Assembly: GCF_000237925.1 (NCBI RefSeq)
Contig: NC_031502.1
Coordinates: 33,197,914 to 33,261,913, forward strand
Source of the DNA: Schistosoma mansoni
Lineage: Eukaryota > Platyhelminthes > Trematoda > Strigeidida > Schistosomatidae
Length of the DNA stretch: 64,000 nt
Direction: 5' to 3'
A program made the position numbers and the translations under genes. Position 1 is the stretch's first letter. Each line of letters opens with the position of its first letter. Positions 39,301 to 51,820 of this stretch are shown here, piece after piece. The notes below the pieces were generated by a model. The model was not told the origin of the DNA. It did no database searches and worked only from the letters and a program-made list of their open reading frames with translations.

Positions 39301-40227
39301 CACTCTACTTCAGTTTTCATTTCTTTCCAAGATCATCAGAACTAGCTAACTTAACACTTGGAGTAACTGAAAAGCTCACTTCTACATAAAATAAGCGTTG
39401 ATAGTATACAGTACGGTAATGAGAACTTCACAATTAAACTATCTAGTTTTAAGAACCAAGTAACCTTTGATTGATATCATCACTTTTGAAGTTGAAGAGC
39501 CTGCAAAGTGCTAGCTGTATTACCAGGACCAAGCTATCAACTGTTTATTACAGTTCTCATCATCCAAATGTTATATTAAATCCGATAGAAATCCTCTAAC
39601 TGGAACCCAAAAGCTGCGAGACACAATGACACCTGTTTTTAGTATGCGCTCATACTACAACGCAATTTAGATGAGATCAGGAATGAATTCTGTCAAATTC
39701 GTCAGTCATTTTAAAAGACTCACCATACAGATGCGGACATTAGTTAACGAGCTAAAGGGACAATCAGAAAGACTAACTGAAACATAATGATTGTTGTGAC
39801 GGGTTGTGTCTGAAATCTGGTACTGATACACGACGTGCTACGCGCTAACCCCCTCTCCAACTGCCTACTTGATCGAGAAAGTATATTGGGCTACCGATTA
39901 AAATGCATAAATACTCATTTATATATATGCAACTCTACCCCTTAGGAAGTTAACCCATTTCTTAGCCAATGAAATGCATTTGTCCTTCAGGTCACTTCTG
40001 ATTTCCATCGACTGACCCTCTCGTTAGATTACTTTTGATTGACCCACCATATCGATTATCTTAGAGGTAACCTTTTGGATTCCTTTTTGACAAAGTGATG
40101 ATAATGATCTCAAACTTTGGTCCAGCGACCGATACTTTTCCAGGTAAAAGTTATTGCAAACTTAAAGAGGAGAAGGCTAAAGACATCATTCCAATAATGA
40201 ACATAAGTTACAATCCTTCTAGTGATC

Positions 40228-40264
<37 letters not shown>

Positions 40265-43200
40265 GCGGTTAGATAGTCACAACCAACAGAAGTCTGGGAA
40301 GACTCTCCGTGTTCAGTTAGAGGACTAGTTCGTGAGGTACAGAATTGTCTGGATAGCTAATAAAGTATGAAAATGACTGCTGTTCTGATATAGCTTGGTA
40401 AAGTATAGTCTTTTGTCTGAAAACTACTAAATAATATCAATGAAAATCCTTCTGCTAAAAGTTGCTGATAGTCAGTGCATTTCTTTAACCACGTGGATGT
40501 ATGGATCAAATATTCACCCGTCATCAGGTTCTGGAACATAAACATACTTTTCTACGTCTAACTATAGTTGTATTCCTTGGCCTTAAGGCAGCGTTTGAAT
40601 CTGTTGATCGTGAAGTTTTGTGGCAGTGTCAGTCATCAAATGGCATACCAATGAAGTACATTAAGTTTGTAAAGCTTCTCTACTCGAACGCTGCCAGTCG
40701 AGTCCGAGCTTATGGTGAACTGTTATCGGAATTGGTTACTTCAAGTGGTGTTCGTCAATGTGGTTTGTTTTCCCCATTTTTATTTGGTTTCGTCATAGAC
40801 ATGCTTTAGGAGATAACACTTTCATCGTCTTACTTTCCAAGGGTTGATCTACCAGGAGATTCGCTTGTTGACTTGAAATACTCAGATGATATAGTTCTGT
40901 TTAGTGAAGACTCTGACAAAATTCAGAGTTGTCTGACTACCTTAAGCAACAATGCAAGGATGTTTGGGATGCGGTTCTCTCTCCAAATGTAAAATGTTAG
41001 CTCAGGATTGGCTTGCGTCATCGCCTGAATTAATGATAGGGAGTGAAATATCTGAACGCATCGACCGCTCCACTTATCTTGTCAGTCAGTCAGCTACAAC
41101 GTAGGACCAGGCACATATATGTGTCGGTCCAAGTTGCCACACCCCATTAGCACAGCAAGATGGACACCATATTCATAGTAGTTAGTTCAATGGTAGTATT
41201 ATATAAAAAAAGATAATGTGTACAGATATAGTCCGGGTAGAAAGAATTAGTTGGTAGAAAAATATAAAGCAATTTTAATATTACGGTTTAAGAGAAGACA
41301 TATAGTGTATACACCTACACCATTGTGATCGACTCTGAGCCTTGTCACCCAGTGTCTTCAACCATTGGTTACGATAGTCACGCGGACCCCAACCACGTAG
41401 TCTGCACCTATCAACATGGCTCAGACTAGAAATTAGTGACTTCAAGCTCTGATGACACGTTTTGATTTGGCCGCCTCTAACTCTCTTCCAACCATACCCA
41501 ATACTAGTCAGCAATGCGCGTCGTGGTAATCGGTGTTCAGGCATGCGTAATACGTGACCCAACCATCCCAGTCGATGAAGATTCATGACCTCATCAACTG
41601 ATTTGCCATCATTCCTTAAAACCCTACGTCTAACCTCACTACTACTTACCCAGTAATCCCAGCAGATGTGAGCAATATTTCTAAGACATTTGTGGTCAAA
41701 TACTAATAACTTACGAGTATCTTCTACTCATAATGGCCACGTTTCGCAGACGAAATGTAAAACAGAACAAACTGCTGCGCAGTATACTCGTCCCTTAATT
41801 GATAGACAAATATCTTACCTTCGTCATAGGTGACGCAAGTTGGCAAAAGTCAAACGAGCTTTTTGAATCAGTGTAGAGATTTCGTCAGACACCAGCCCAT
41901 TAGGGCTGATCAGACTTCCAAGAGCAGATAAATGTTGTCTTTTTCCGGGATCGTCTCACTTACACTTGACTTCTTAATTCCGGTTTCTTTTATTAGTCTG
42001 AAAAGCTGTCTTGTGTTACCTACAGCCTCTGCTTTTTCAATCTCTTTTCGTTGCCCACCACTGCTCACGGTCATTCCTTAGACTTTTGGTCAACCTAGAT
42101 CTGATTTGTTTTCGTTCTTCATCGTGTTCAAAGCCCGATGGGATGAGTTTATGAGAATCCATCATTTCAATGGACTTTGTAGAAATCCATTGGTTTTTCG
42201 TAACCCTTTGGTTTAAATCACTAATAGATGTCGCTGCTGTTTCCACGGCTGTTCGTATACCTTTCCAAGCAACATCTGGGTCAGCCTCGTTCTCAGAACT
42301 ACCTAATCGTGACCTCAGTTGTTCCTGGAATCTACTTTTGGCTTTCTCGTTACTCAGTCCAATTCCAATGGGTCTTAGTGTGGTTTTTCTGCATCCAGTG
42401 AGGTGCGAGCAAATACATGCCCGTTTTAGAGCATGATCAGAGCGTAAACATATATTCCAGAACGAGCGACAGTCTCCCATCGAGCCTCTCGAACGATGAC
42501 TGATGGAAATATGGTCCATTTGAGTCCATTGTTGGTTTGGTACAGGTGGTCGCCATGTTAGACGATGTCTCTCCTTATGCTTAAAATTAGTGTTCGCTAA
42601 AAATAAACGATTGTCTGAGCACAGTTGCAACAGACGATTACTTTTATCTGTTTGCTGAACCGCGATACTAAAATACCCACCTAAATGTCTTTCTGTTTTG
42701 TTTAAGCTGCCTAATTGGGCATTAAAGTCACCCGCTACGAGTACTACGTCTGAACGTTTAGTTTTATGAAGAAGTTCAGAAAGCTTTCTATAAAAGTTAT
42801 CTTTCACTTCATCCGGGCTGCAGTCAGTGGGAGCTTAGGCAGAAACGACGTGTGTCCCTATCCTTTCGAGTTCTTATGGAACCGTTTAGCCGAACAGCAC
42901 ATAGACGACTGTCAACGGGGATCCACTCTAATAGTGCTTGTTCTGCCCTCGCACTAAGTGCTATGTCTACACCTGCCAGTCAATGACAACTAGCCATCGG
43001 GTCCCCAGATAAGCGGAGGATGTATCTCTTCGGCTCTCCGTTTTGCCGAGGTGAAGTCAAGTGAATGACCATACTAGGATCCTGTATGCGTGTTTCGGAG
43101 ACACAACATACATCAATCGTGCGAGATTTTAGGGTTTTAGCCAAGGAAGCCTGCTGGCTGATTCGACATAGGGTGCGTAAGTTGAAGGCTCCAATGTGTA

Positions 43201-46200
43201 GTTTGGAGCGAGGTTTCACTAGACCTGGGACAGTGTTTTGCGCACTAGAATCGTTGGCTATGGTGACACTTGAGGGGGAAACCGAAAGAGGAAGTTTAGA
43301 GTTGAAAGGCGATATGGGGGAAATAATAGAAAGAAAAGAGGGGGATTGATTATGAATACAGTACTGTTAGAGGTATAAGGGCGGTTATTTATTTATTTAA
43401 ACACAAATATTGGTACAAGGAAGCACCAGATACATATGCGCCATACAATTCTCATTCGATTTGTGTGAGGGCTGTGATACTGCCCAGGTGCCCAAACTGA
43501 AGTAGGTGGTTTTCTTAGGGAGCCACACCCGGAGCCCTTAACCTAAAGATATGATCCACAAGGCAGTGGAGCATCGTGAGGAGATGCAGTCTGATGGTAG
43601 CCCGTGACCAACGATTGATTCATACGCCATTTGTTCCCTCAGGATACTGGAGCCCATGTGCACTATTGGTTTGGAATCAGGGTTTTCCAACTCCCCTAGG
43701 TGGATTCACCGTGTCCACCGACCCTGGGCGGTTATCACTTCCTGGTTGCTCACGCCATGAAAGGGTTCTTTTGGAGGTACCTGAAAAAGAAATTGGGTTA
43801 GGGGTGGTCTTAGTGACCTGAGAGCGTGACCACAGTGCCCAAGGGACAACTGCTTGAGGTCGGTCACACTCGACCTTTTTGTGGGTAATTTTCGTGTTAG
43901 CTCCGTACTTGTTGAGGCTTTACCGCCTGAGACGGATATCTATAGAATAAGGAGCGGCGTGCATTTTTAGGTCGACCTTTTCTAACCCCACCCCTCCTTG
44001 TGGGAAGGCAGCATCGCTGTTATGCTGGTTGTCTGAAGGAAACACCTTACTGCCGTCACGCTTCTGTACAGGCAGCAGTACGGCTTAGCCCTTGGACCTT
44101 GGTTTTGCTGCTTTTAGTTTTACTGCTCTTCAACCGACCTGTCTGGCATGGTAGGACCTTAAGGAACGATTATTCCAGCCGGTATAGCTCGATTGGTTCA
44201 TCACGAGAGGCAAACCCGACCACCACGTCAAGGTAGCAGCAACGGTCGGGTTTCATCAGTCGTGATGGTCTGGTGTCCGACTAAATCGCGGCACGAATTC
44301 AGAAGGCTCGATCGGCTTTAGCTAACTTGCGTCACTTGCTGTGTAGGTTCGATATCCGTCTTCTAACTAGTGAACTGACTAACTGTACAGCAGTTTGATA
44401 TGTCCTACTTTATGAATGTGAAACATGACCATTAAGAATGATGGATATTCGTAGGTTACTAGTGTTCGGTCATAGGTGTCTTCTAAGTATTCTCATGCAT
44501 TTTGGGACCATTGAATAACAAAAACCTGGGTTAGAAATAGGGTACTAGGTGAGGATGAGAAATCAATTGATGAGGTAGTGAAATTTAATCAACCGAGGTA
44601 GTCGGGATATATGTTCCATATGCCCAACCACCTCCCACCTCGACGGGTGATGTTGTATAATGTCGGAGTAGATTGGAAAAAATCTAAAGGCGATCAAACC
44701 AAAACATGGCGTCGGTCCAGGAAGTCGTTGACATTCGAATTGAGCCATGTTGATAGGTGTAGACTACCTGGTTGGTGTCCATGTGGTTATCATAACCAGT
44801 GATTAGGCACTTTGAATGGCATGGCTCAAAGTCACAGGTGCATTCGTTCTTTATCTTCCCCTAACTTTTGAGAGTCTAAATTCTTCATAATTATTTTTTC
44901 TGTTCTTATTTCACTATTTTATAATTTCTCAAGTCGTATCTTCGATGCCTAATCTTTTCTATTACCACTGATACTGTGACTACCTCTATTATTCTGGGAT
45001 TTAACCTGACGATATCATTTCTCTGTGCTAATGGACTGTATCAACGTTTACCGATGTACATACGTACCAGGTTTTAGGTTGCAACTGACTAACTGTCTGT
45101 AACCATCCGAACTCCTCTATGTCCGACCATTCCATAGTGGCCGTTTGGCGAGGAACAAAACTGTAAGTTCCAATTGTGGAAACATGATCCTGATTCTACG
45201 GGAGTGTGACAGTGCTAATGTGTTTTTCTCTCATGACTATCTCTAGCAATGCTGCCTTCTTACATCGGAAGAGCCGGGTTAAGAAAAGTCTTCTGCTTCA
45301 AGTATATCTGGCGTCGGTTGTAAGGCTCAGAAAGACGGAGTTGATGCGGCAAGTGGCTATGTGTGACTGACACCAAGTAGTTGTCTCTTGGTCATTCTGG
45401 ATACCCTTTCAAGATCTACTAATAACTCAATTTCATTTACAGGTATCTCATAAAGCGATATCCTTTCATGGTCTGAACAACTGGGAAGTGAAATCCCACA
45501 GATACCTCTTACTGATAATATGTAGTAGATGATTTTGTTCAGTTTTAACTTAAGCTGAATAAATAGTATAAATTATTGATGCTTTAAGTTCTCATTTTAT
45601 TTATTCAGGTCTAACTTACAGTTTCATGGAGCCAATCATCAATATGTCACCAAACTTTGTAATTCAGCTGTAGATAGTAATGTTGATAGAAATAATATTG
45701 ATTATGAGTATGCTTTGCCGGATCGTAGTGCCCAATTCGCACGGCCGATTGTTGCAAAAACCACAACTAATTTCCCTGCATTTAATATTTCGAATTCTGT
45801 TTTCACTCCATTGGCTAATGAGAATTCTAATTTTTGTCAAATGAAATTTTCACAAAGTACTGACACTTTGTCACAGTCTAAAAATTCAGTTGTTTCATAT
45901 GATTCTAGTTTGAATTCAAGCTCACAACAACAACAACAATTTCACTTTCGACCTTCACTTTTATTGTCAGCTGAACGTTCTGAACTACCTATATCATCAG
46001 TCATGTATACATCAGATACTTGCTTCTCATTGCGTTCTAACAAATCTAATGCTGTGAATTCTTCAGATATATCACTGTGCAAGCCACAGACAGAAATGGA
46101 TAATCAATCTGGATTAGCTTGTCAACCGTTAGTTTGGACTGGTGTAAGTGCTGACGATGATGCTAATACTTCACTGAAACAACCTTTTATGGAATCCAAT

Positions 46201-46401
46201 ATGAAAGTGAAGGGAAATACTGTCCAATGTTCTAATGAAGCAAATTATTTAACCATTACTGATATGAGTCATCATGTCAATAGTAATAATAAACCTCAAT
46301 TAGTTTCAGATGTATCAGTAAATGAACTAGCTTCATACATGGAACATATGGTTCATATTCCGGGCAGAATGTCTGAAATGGCCCAAAGAATGTATCTTTA
46401 G
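33400..46401 (+). CDS. OSER1: OSER1-like (DUF776) serine-rich protein, three exons
   Basis: Exons 33400-33458, 37320-38516 and 45609-46401 join in phase (2/1, then 2/1) at AT|GTAAGT, TTTAG|T, GG|GTAAGT and TTCAG|G, giving a 682-residue protein ending at TAG 46399-46401. The N-terminus (ASDLAESLKHLKISD) and the C-terminus (VNELASYMEHMVHIPGRMSE, then MAQRMYL) match the two conserved ends of OSER1, an oxidative-stress-induced serine-rich protein of animals, nuclear and without enzymatic domain. The middle is poorly conserved: histidine/cysteine-rich (CCHVIGFHLPHHLRLYRRLY around 37880-37935), serine-rich, with a QQQQQ run in exon 3. Vertebrate OSER1 is about 290 residues, so this one is more than twice as long. 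The ATG at 33400 is chosen by homology of the start; an upstream in-frame ATG at 33274 is possible. Intron 2 (7.1 kb) is packed with retroelements. Confidence 0.82.
33660..33935. repeat. Compositionally odd CCCC/GGGG-AAA block in OSER1 intron 1
   Basis: About 275 bp in which short variants of TTTCCCC, CCCCAAA and GGGGAAA recur on both strands (for example TTGGGGAAACTTTGGGTTTT, TATTTCCCCAAAATC, TTTGGGGGAAAACCCC). It is neither a clean tandem repeat nor a retroelement I recognise. It stands out sharply from the AT-rich flanks. Confidence 0.6.
34925..35465 (+). repeat. Dispersed repeat, shorter copy of the 43385 element
   Basis: This shares with 43385-43800 the blocks ATATGCGCCATAC, TTCCCTCGAGATCC/TTCCCTCAGGATAC, and TTTGGAATCAGGGTTTTCCA followed by ACTCCCCTAGGTGGAT. 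After about 35275 the two copies diverge. It lies inside intron 1 of the OSER1-like gene. Confidence 0.7.
35466..37319. other. Intronic sequence, nothing recognised
   Basis: Intron 1 of the OSER1-like gene up to the acceptor TTTAG at 37315-37319. The open frame 36092-36391 and its minus-strand counterpart show no domain; they may be old repeat remains. Confidence 0.35.
38517..40480. other. Start of the large OSER1-like intron 2
   Basis: Unassigned intronic sequence with a TA microsatellite at 40229-40262. A less AT-rich segment at about 39590-40100 may be an old repeat, but I cannot name it. Confidence 0.35.
40500..41085 (+). mobile_element. Isolated RTE reverse-transcriptase segment
   Basis: Plus-strand frames read the palm of RTE reverse transcriptase: FLGLKAAFESVDREVLWQ (around 40577-40630), SSGVRQCGLFSPFLF (40742-40785), and a catalytic LKYSDDIVLF (40873-40902; the family box is YADD). 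The segment stops at SERIDRSTYL (about 41080), exactly where the minus-strand RTE 3' terminus begins. Confidence 0.85.
41086..43350 (-). mobile_element. RTE-clade retrotransposon lacking its reverse-transcriptase core
   Basis: Read on the minus strand: apurinic-type endonuclease (KLHIGAFNLRTLCR and VCCVSETRIQD at about 43205-43090; VVLVAGDFNAQLGS at about 42750-42700; SDHALKRACI near 42440), then a pre-RT region to about 41940. It passes directly into LGSLISPNGLVSDE (about 41920-41880), the part that follows the palm. After that come the C-terminal domain (41586-41281) and the 3' tail with CTGACT repeats at 41086. The whole reverse-transcriptase palm is missing, and small frameshifts occur, so the copy is dead. 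It lies antisense in intron 2 of the OSER1-like gene. Confidence 0.88.
43385..44290 (+). mobile_element. Dispersed retroelement 5' region
   Basis: Starts at an ATTTATTTATTTAAACACAA block. The first 400 bp match 34925-35275 and the last 240 bp (44010-44250) match 12455-12725 in reverse, so parts of this unit occur three times in the window. It runs into the RTE C-terminal fragment at 44330, so it may be the 5' untranslated region of the same RTE family with the body deleted. No long protein frame. Confidence 0.6.
44330..45100 (+). mobile_element. Decayed RTE C-terminal and 3' tail
   Basis: Plus-strand similarity to the RTE C-terminus with many stops: the region 44611-44802 contains PNHLPPRRVMLYNVGVDWKK and LSHVDRCRLPGWCPCGYHNQ. 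The end at about 45100 carries the GCAACTGACTAACTG terminus typical of the other copies. Confidence 0.8.
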
Positions 46402-46681
46402 CTGTAGTATTGTTTAATTTACTTCAAGATTAATGTCGGTTTCCTTGTACTAAGATGCCTTGGAAGACAACTTTTTTTCAGCTTTCATACATAAATATTT
46501 TTAAGTGGAACGTACTGGTATTCTAAACAGAGTTTGTTTTTTGCAACTTCCTCATAATTGTATTGTGATATGTTATATTTGTTTATTATTTCTGTCAATC
46601 TAATTATTGTCACTTCAATGAAAAATACATTTCGATTTCATTTCCTTTTAAAAACTCCTGTGATGATAATCTCCGAGTGAG

Positions 46682-46683
<2 letters not shown>

Positions 46684-46728
<45 letters not shown>
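46684..46728. repeat. (TA)n microsatellite
   Basis: About 44 bases of uninterrupted TA, about 280 bp after the OSER1-like stop codon. Confidence 0.95.
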
Positions 46729-49700
46729 CCACCATACGTGTTCTGTAATATCTCACATGAATAGTTACATGAATAATTGTATAAAGTTTAACTGTAGTCC
46801 GATAACAATTATAAACGTTACCTGTGTTCATAAAATTCCATTGGCTCTCAGATTCCCTCACTATATTTCCAATTGTACGTGTCTCTTATGCCAATCTGCC
46901 CTCCCCCTCATAACACATTTCTTTTTTGAGAATACGTCTTTTTTTCTCAGTAGTGACGTCTAATCTGTATTATTTATTTCGAGGTTAACCATACACAAAA
47001 TAGCTTATCACCATTTTGAATAAATGGTATAATATTTTCACCTTATGCTTTATTGTTTACTTTTATCATTATTGACTTTCAAGATGAGTCGTTATTCTTT
47101 CTCTCATTGCCTCTTTCTGTATTTTAATCACTTTCGTCTTTGTTGTTCTCATTAAAGTGGTTATAATTGGTGTAAGCGCATTTAATTGTTTAGTTTGCGT
47201 AATATTCTCTTAGTCCTACTAATTTTCCGTATCCGATTTATGTCATATGCTCAGCTTCTTATCTCTTTTATCTCTAGATACGTGTAGAAATTTATCTCTC
47301 TAATTTTCGTGATAAATGTAAGTGGTTTAAAACAAATAAACAAACAAACATAAAACCACATGGGATCACTATTTATTTGCTATAAATACTAAGTACTATG
47401 ACAATGACTATTACCAGTTATTACGGTAATTCTTCCCTTGTTAATGGTCACTGTTATTTTAACCTTGTTTGGAAATTTATTTTATCTTTTCTTTTACATT
47501 GCAACATTAGGCGAAATCAGCTGAAATGGAAAAAAAGGATAACTGATAATAACAAATAATAATTAACTACTTCGGCCGCATTTCTTAGTATGTTTATTTT
47601 TCTTTACAACTTCTTCGTTTCTTTTCCTTATGTTGATGTCTGTCTCATGGACAGGTTCCCGCCACTTGGATATATATATATATCTGTGTAGTTATTTTTT
47701 TCTAATATCTGTGCTAAGTAATCATATATAAGAGTAATAAAAATGGAATAAAATATATTTATATGTATACATCATCATCGTCTGCTAAATTCTATGTGTT
47801 AATTAGATGGGACAGTTTTAAAGCGAACTAAGTCAATTGGATAATATGGAACTTCCGGTATGAGTGGTTTTCACTGTAAGTATATTTCAGTGAGTAGATC
47901 ATGTGGTTGTATGTACAATCCATTTTGTGTTTAAGCTAATTTTCAATATAGGTGTATGATTAATTCTGTTGGATAGTTCGTCTGAACTTCTTTACCGCGT
48001 ATAATGTGTAAGCTAAGGTACTTTAATAGAATAATTACATAGGTGATTGTTTTATTGTCCTTTTGTCCACATTAGGCAGTTTTAAATTTTAGTTATCACT
48101 CAACAGTTCAACACCATCCTTTGTTAGTGTACCTATTCTATGATACATATTTATTGGTTTCTAATGTAAGGGTATTGAGTAGACAATGCTACGTTATTCT
48201 CTTAGGATATTGTTCCATTTTAATGCTTCTTATCATAGATGGTTAGCTGTAACATATTCGCCTGGTTGAAATCTTGTATGAAAACTGCCACGTAGATAGT
48301 GTTTATCAGTCGTGGTTACTCAACAATTCAGTTTCTTGTATCATGTTATTTCAACTGATTCTCCTTATTTTTTTTCTCAAGTAAATTATTTTTTTCGTTT
48401 ATTCCAAAATTACATCCAATTTAGTCTCAACAATAAAAAATGAACTGTATAGACCTATAATATGAAAAAGTGAAGGTTATGAATACTTGAAGTGATTTTA
48501 TATGTTTAGAAGCAATAACTATAAGGTCCCAGGTCTAAGTTTCACGATAGTTGGAACTCATCGGTAAGTCGTATTTTCAGTCTTGAACGAAATGTTACTC
48601 TCTGTGGGATTCAAAACTATGTTGCAACCAGAGGACACCCCAATTTACTGTTTGGGAACGCAAAGCACCTCTATCAGTTTTATCTGTCCTTCCAACGTTT
48701 CAGATACACCCAGCTGATGAGTACTAACTTCACGGGACCTAAGTCTAGGGTCGTCAATTACCTAACATCAAAACAAGTTTATGTAAAGCTGCATCAGTGA
48801 ACATAGCAGTCATATTGGGAGTTAATCACTTTAACAGCGCTGAATACCAGACATGTGGTGTATGCTTCTTATACCGACGAAAGTAGCATGTAACACCAGT
48901 CAGAAGAGGAATTCATGGCAATAGAAAGCTATCGGGATTGACTTGAAGGAAATAGGAAGGAATTGTGACTTAGAAGGATCGTACAGATTGTGAAGAACAA
49001 ATGATGCAAATTTACAAATGAAGTATTCAGTGTATGGTTTTCATATTTTATGGAGAGATTCTGTAATTTTGTGTTTAAATACAATCCATTGTCCCACCTT
49101 CTTTTTCCTTTACTACAGACTTATGACATTGGCTACTGCTCAGTATTTAATCAGTGTAATATTTAAGCCAGAAACTCGAGTAGGTTTTTTTTACTTACAT
49201 CAATAAGTTGTTCCCATTTAATAACGTCTGGGACGTGTCTCATTATCTCTGGGATTCCTCACAGTAGGTCTATAATACGAAACATTTTCACTAGATACAT
49301 CAGTTCTTCACTCCACTGTTCTAGTAAACTAAGTGCTACTACAATCTATCCAATTAAAGGCAAGATATATAGGCTGTATGTAAGTTTTTAAAATGTATGC
49401 AATGTAGTACCCAAGTAATAGAATCGTATGCTGTAATAGTAATTCATTTATTGAGTAGCGATCTCAGTTGTACTGAAACGTAACTCGTCTACTCTATGTC
49501 ATCAAGTTACTACTCGTATATATGAACTCAGACGATTTTTGATAATTCGTAGTTGAAAAGTATCAGCCTTGTAGATAATTTTTACACTTCGATGTGCTAC
49601 ATTGCAATTTTATCTTATGTAGAGATATATTGCCAATTGAATAAATGCGATTTCATTAGCTTAATACTGTTCCACAGAAAATGATTGTCCTTTTAACTAG

Positions 49701-51758
49701 TGTATAAAAGTCTTACTTGGTTCTGTGTTGATTCACATAATCACTATTGAAGCGTTATAGTACTTCATTGAAAGAATTCTGAAACTCCTTTCCTATGACA
49801 CTGTCATCTGCTACTTAGTATGGAATGATGGGTCGTTTAAATATGTAGAACTACATTGAGTGGTCCGATTTAGATAGTTACTAAACACTAAAATCGGTTA
49901 CATCGTCAGTAGATTATTAAGTACTAGTAATAAAACGACCTCTAAATACAGAATTCAAACGTTCCTTTTATTTAAACAGTTGGGCCACTCCTGTTTACTG
50001 AAAAATCGTGACACGGTTACAGAAGTATCGTTTAACATTTGCAACGTGTATCATTTCTAAAACAGACGGTACACTAAAAATAGTGTAGCAACGGTCCTAC
50101 TTTACAAGTGTCACACATGTGGTTTGAAGGAGGATGTTGTGAGGGGCTTGAGGTCGATGGATCTATAGGTTATTTTGTAGTGGAACAACCTGTCAAGAAG
50201 TACTTAAGTTAAGAGCTTCAATCATCGACAGAAGTGAATAGAAAATACAATTTATGCCGTTTGCTACCAAACACTTCCTGAATACATGTTAGATTAGGAA
50301 GTAGTTAGTCAAGTAATGGACCACGTGAATCCAGTAGTCAGAAGACGCAAGTAAAAAAAAAAACAAAAGTTGACTACCTTCATGAGGTCCTAAAAATATC
50401 AGAATTAGCGGTTGAATGCTATTAGTAGTAATAGAAAATTCACCTTAGTATTGATCCTCTCAAAACTAGATCCAAAACTGTGGCTACCGATCTTATGTTA
50501 TTGAACAAGTTCAACTTTGATTATTTCTATGTATGAATCCATATTCAAATGTATACTTGATCAATATTTTAATTTTAATCCACGTATAAATAAAGATTGT
50601 GTTCATTATTACATATATTTATGTATGTGTCAAAAGAAGAGATTATAATAACAACACGAGTAATAAATCATGTGGAGTAAAGTATCTATTCTATAACTGT
50701 TGTGTACCTTAATTCCGAAGACAACACTAGTTTATTGAAGAGAAATCTATTTTAATTAAAATAGTCATTCAATGTTCGACTTTTGTTCTATGTACTTACT
50801 GTTATATTCATTTGTTTAATGACATTTTCTTCGATATTAGTAGAAAGATTTTCATTATATCCCTCGTTTATTTTACGTATTTTCCTAATATCTTGTTGCT
50901 TGTCTCTACTGGAACGGCCAAACAGTCTTATTATTGACCTTCATACATTCCCTCTGTATGTGTGTGTGTGTACATATCCATATCACATGGCCTATTTGGC
51001 CAATAAAAATCAATAAATGATGTTAGACAAAATGTGTGTAAGTTGAACAGCTTACAAGTACTGTTATAAATGTCATACTTCTATTCAAATAGAATTATCA
51101 TATTGTTGTGCAATAAATTGAATAAAGATATGCATATTAACTGTCTTTGTTTACTTATGTGGTTACATAACATGAACCCACTTTATAATTTGAAAGATGT
51201 ATAACTTATTAGTTTATTAAACTCATATTGATAATCCTTATATTCAGATGATCAAATTTTCGAACAAAATCATTGTTATATGAATAGGTGAAGTCAGAGA
51301 TTTGCCTACCTGTCGACGTACTTCATTTTATCTTACACATTTAATCAGACTGTAAAATAATTTCTGGGCACGTACAGTTGTCTTTAATGCAATAACACTA
51401 TGAGTTTAATTTAGACATCCTTTGGAACAAATAATTCAAGGAATATTATCATTTATCGATGAGTTCTATTGATCAGTCTCTGTTCTCAATCCAAAACAAC
51501 GGAAGAAAGTGCAACTTAAATGCGATGTGGAGGAGATAAGCTGATATATATATATATAGTACATCGATGATTCGCATCTCTCAAATACCAACAATGAAAA
51601 AATAAAAATCCGGCAAATTTTAAGAATACGGATGAACTTGCCAAACTCTCGAAACATTTTTATTCCTACTTGACCAATCAGGAAATAGCGAGTATATTTG
51701 AATGAGTTATCACAAAAAAGTGGAAGAGATTATAAAGTATATTTTGGATAGTGAAATA

Positions 51759-51820
51759 AGAAGACGAGGATTATCAGAACCTTGTTATATATCATATGGT
51801 TCTGATAATCTTCGTCTTCT
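51759..51820. repeat. Short inverted repeat (hairpin)
   Basis: Arms 51759-51781 and 51798-51820 (23 nt each, one mismatch) around a 16-nt AT loop. The arm core is GATTATCAGAACC. Confidence 0.9.

Noticed and set aside
46610-46963. Frames on both strands containing IYIYIYIY
   Set aside because: They are translations of the TA microsatellite.
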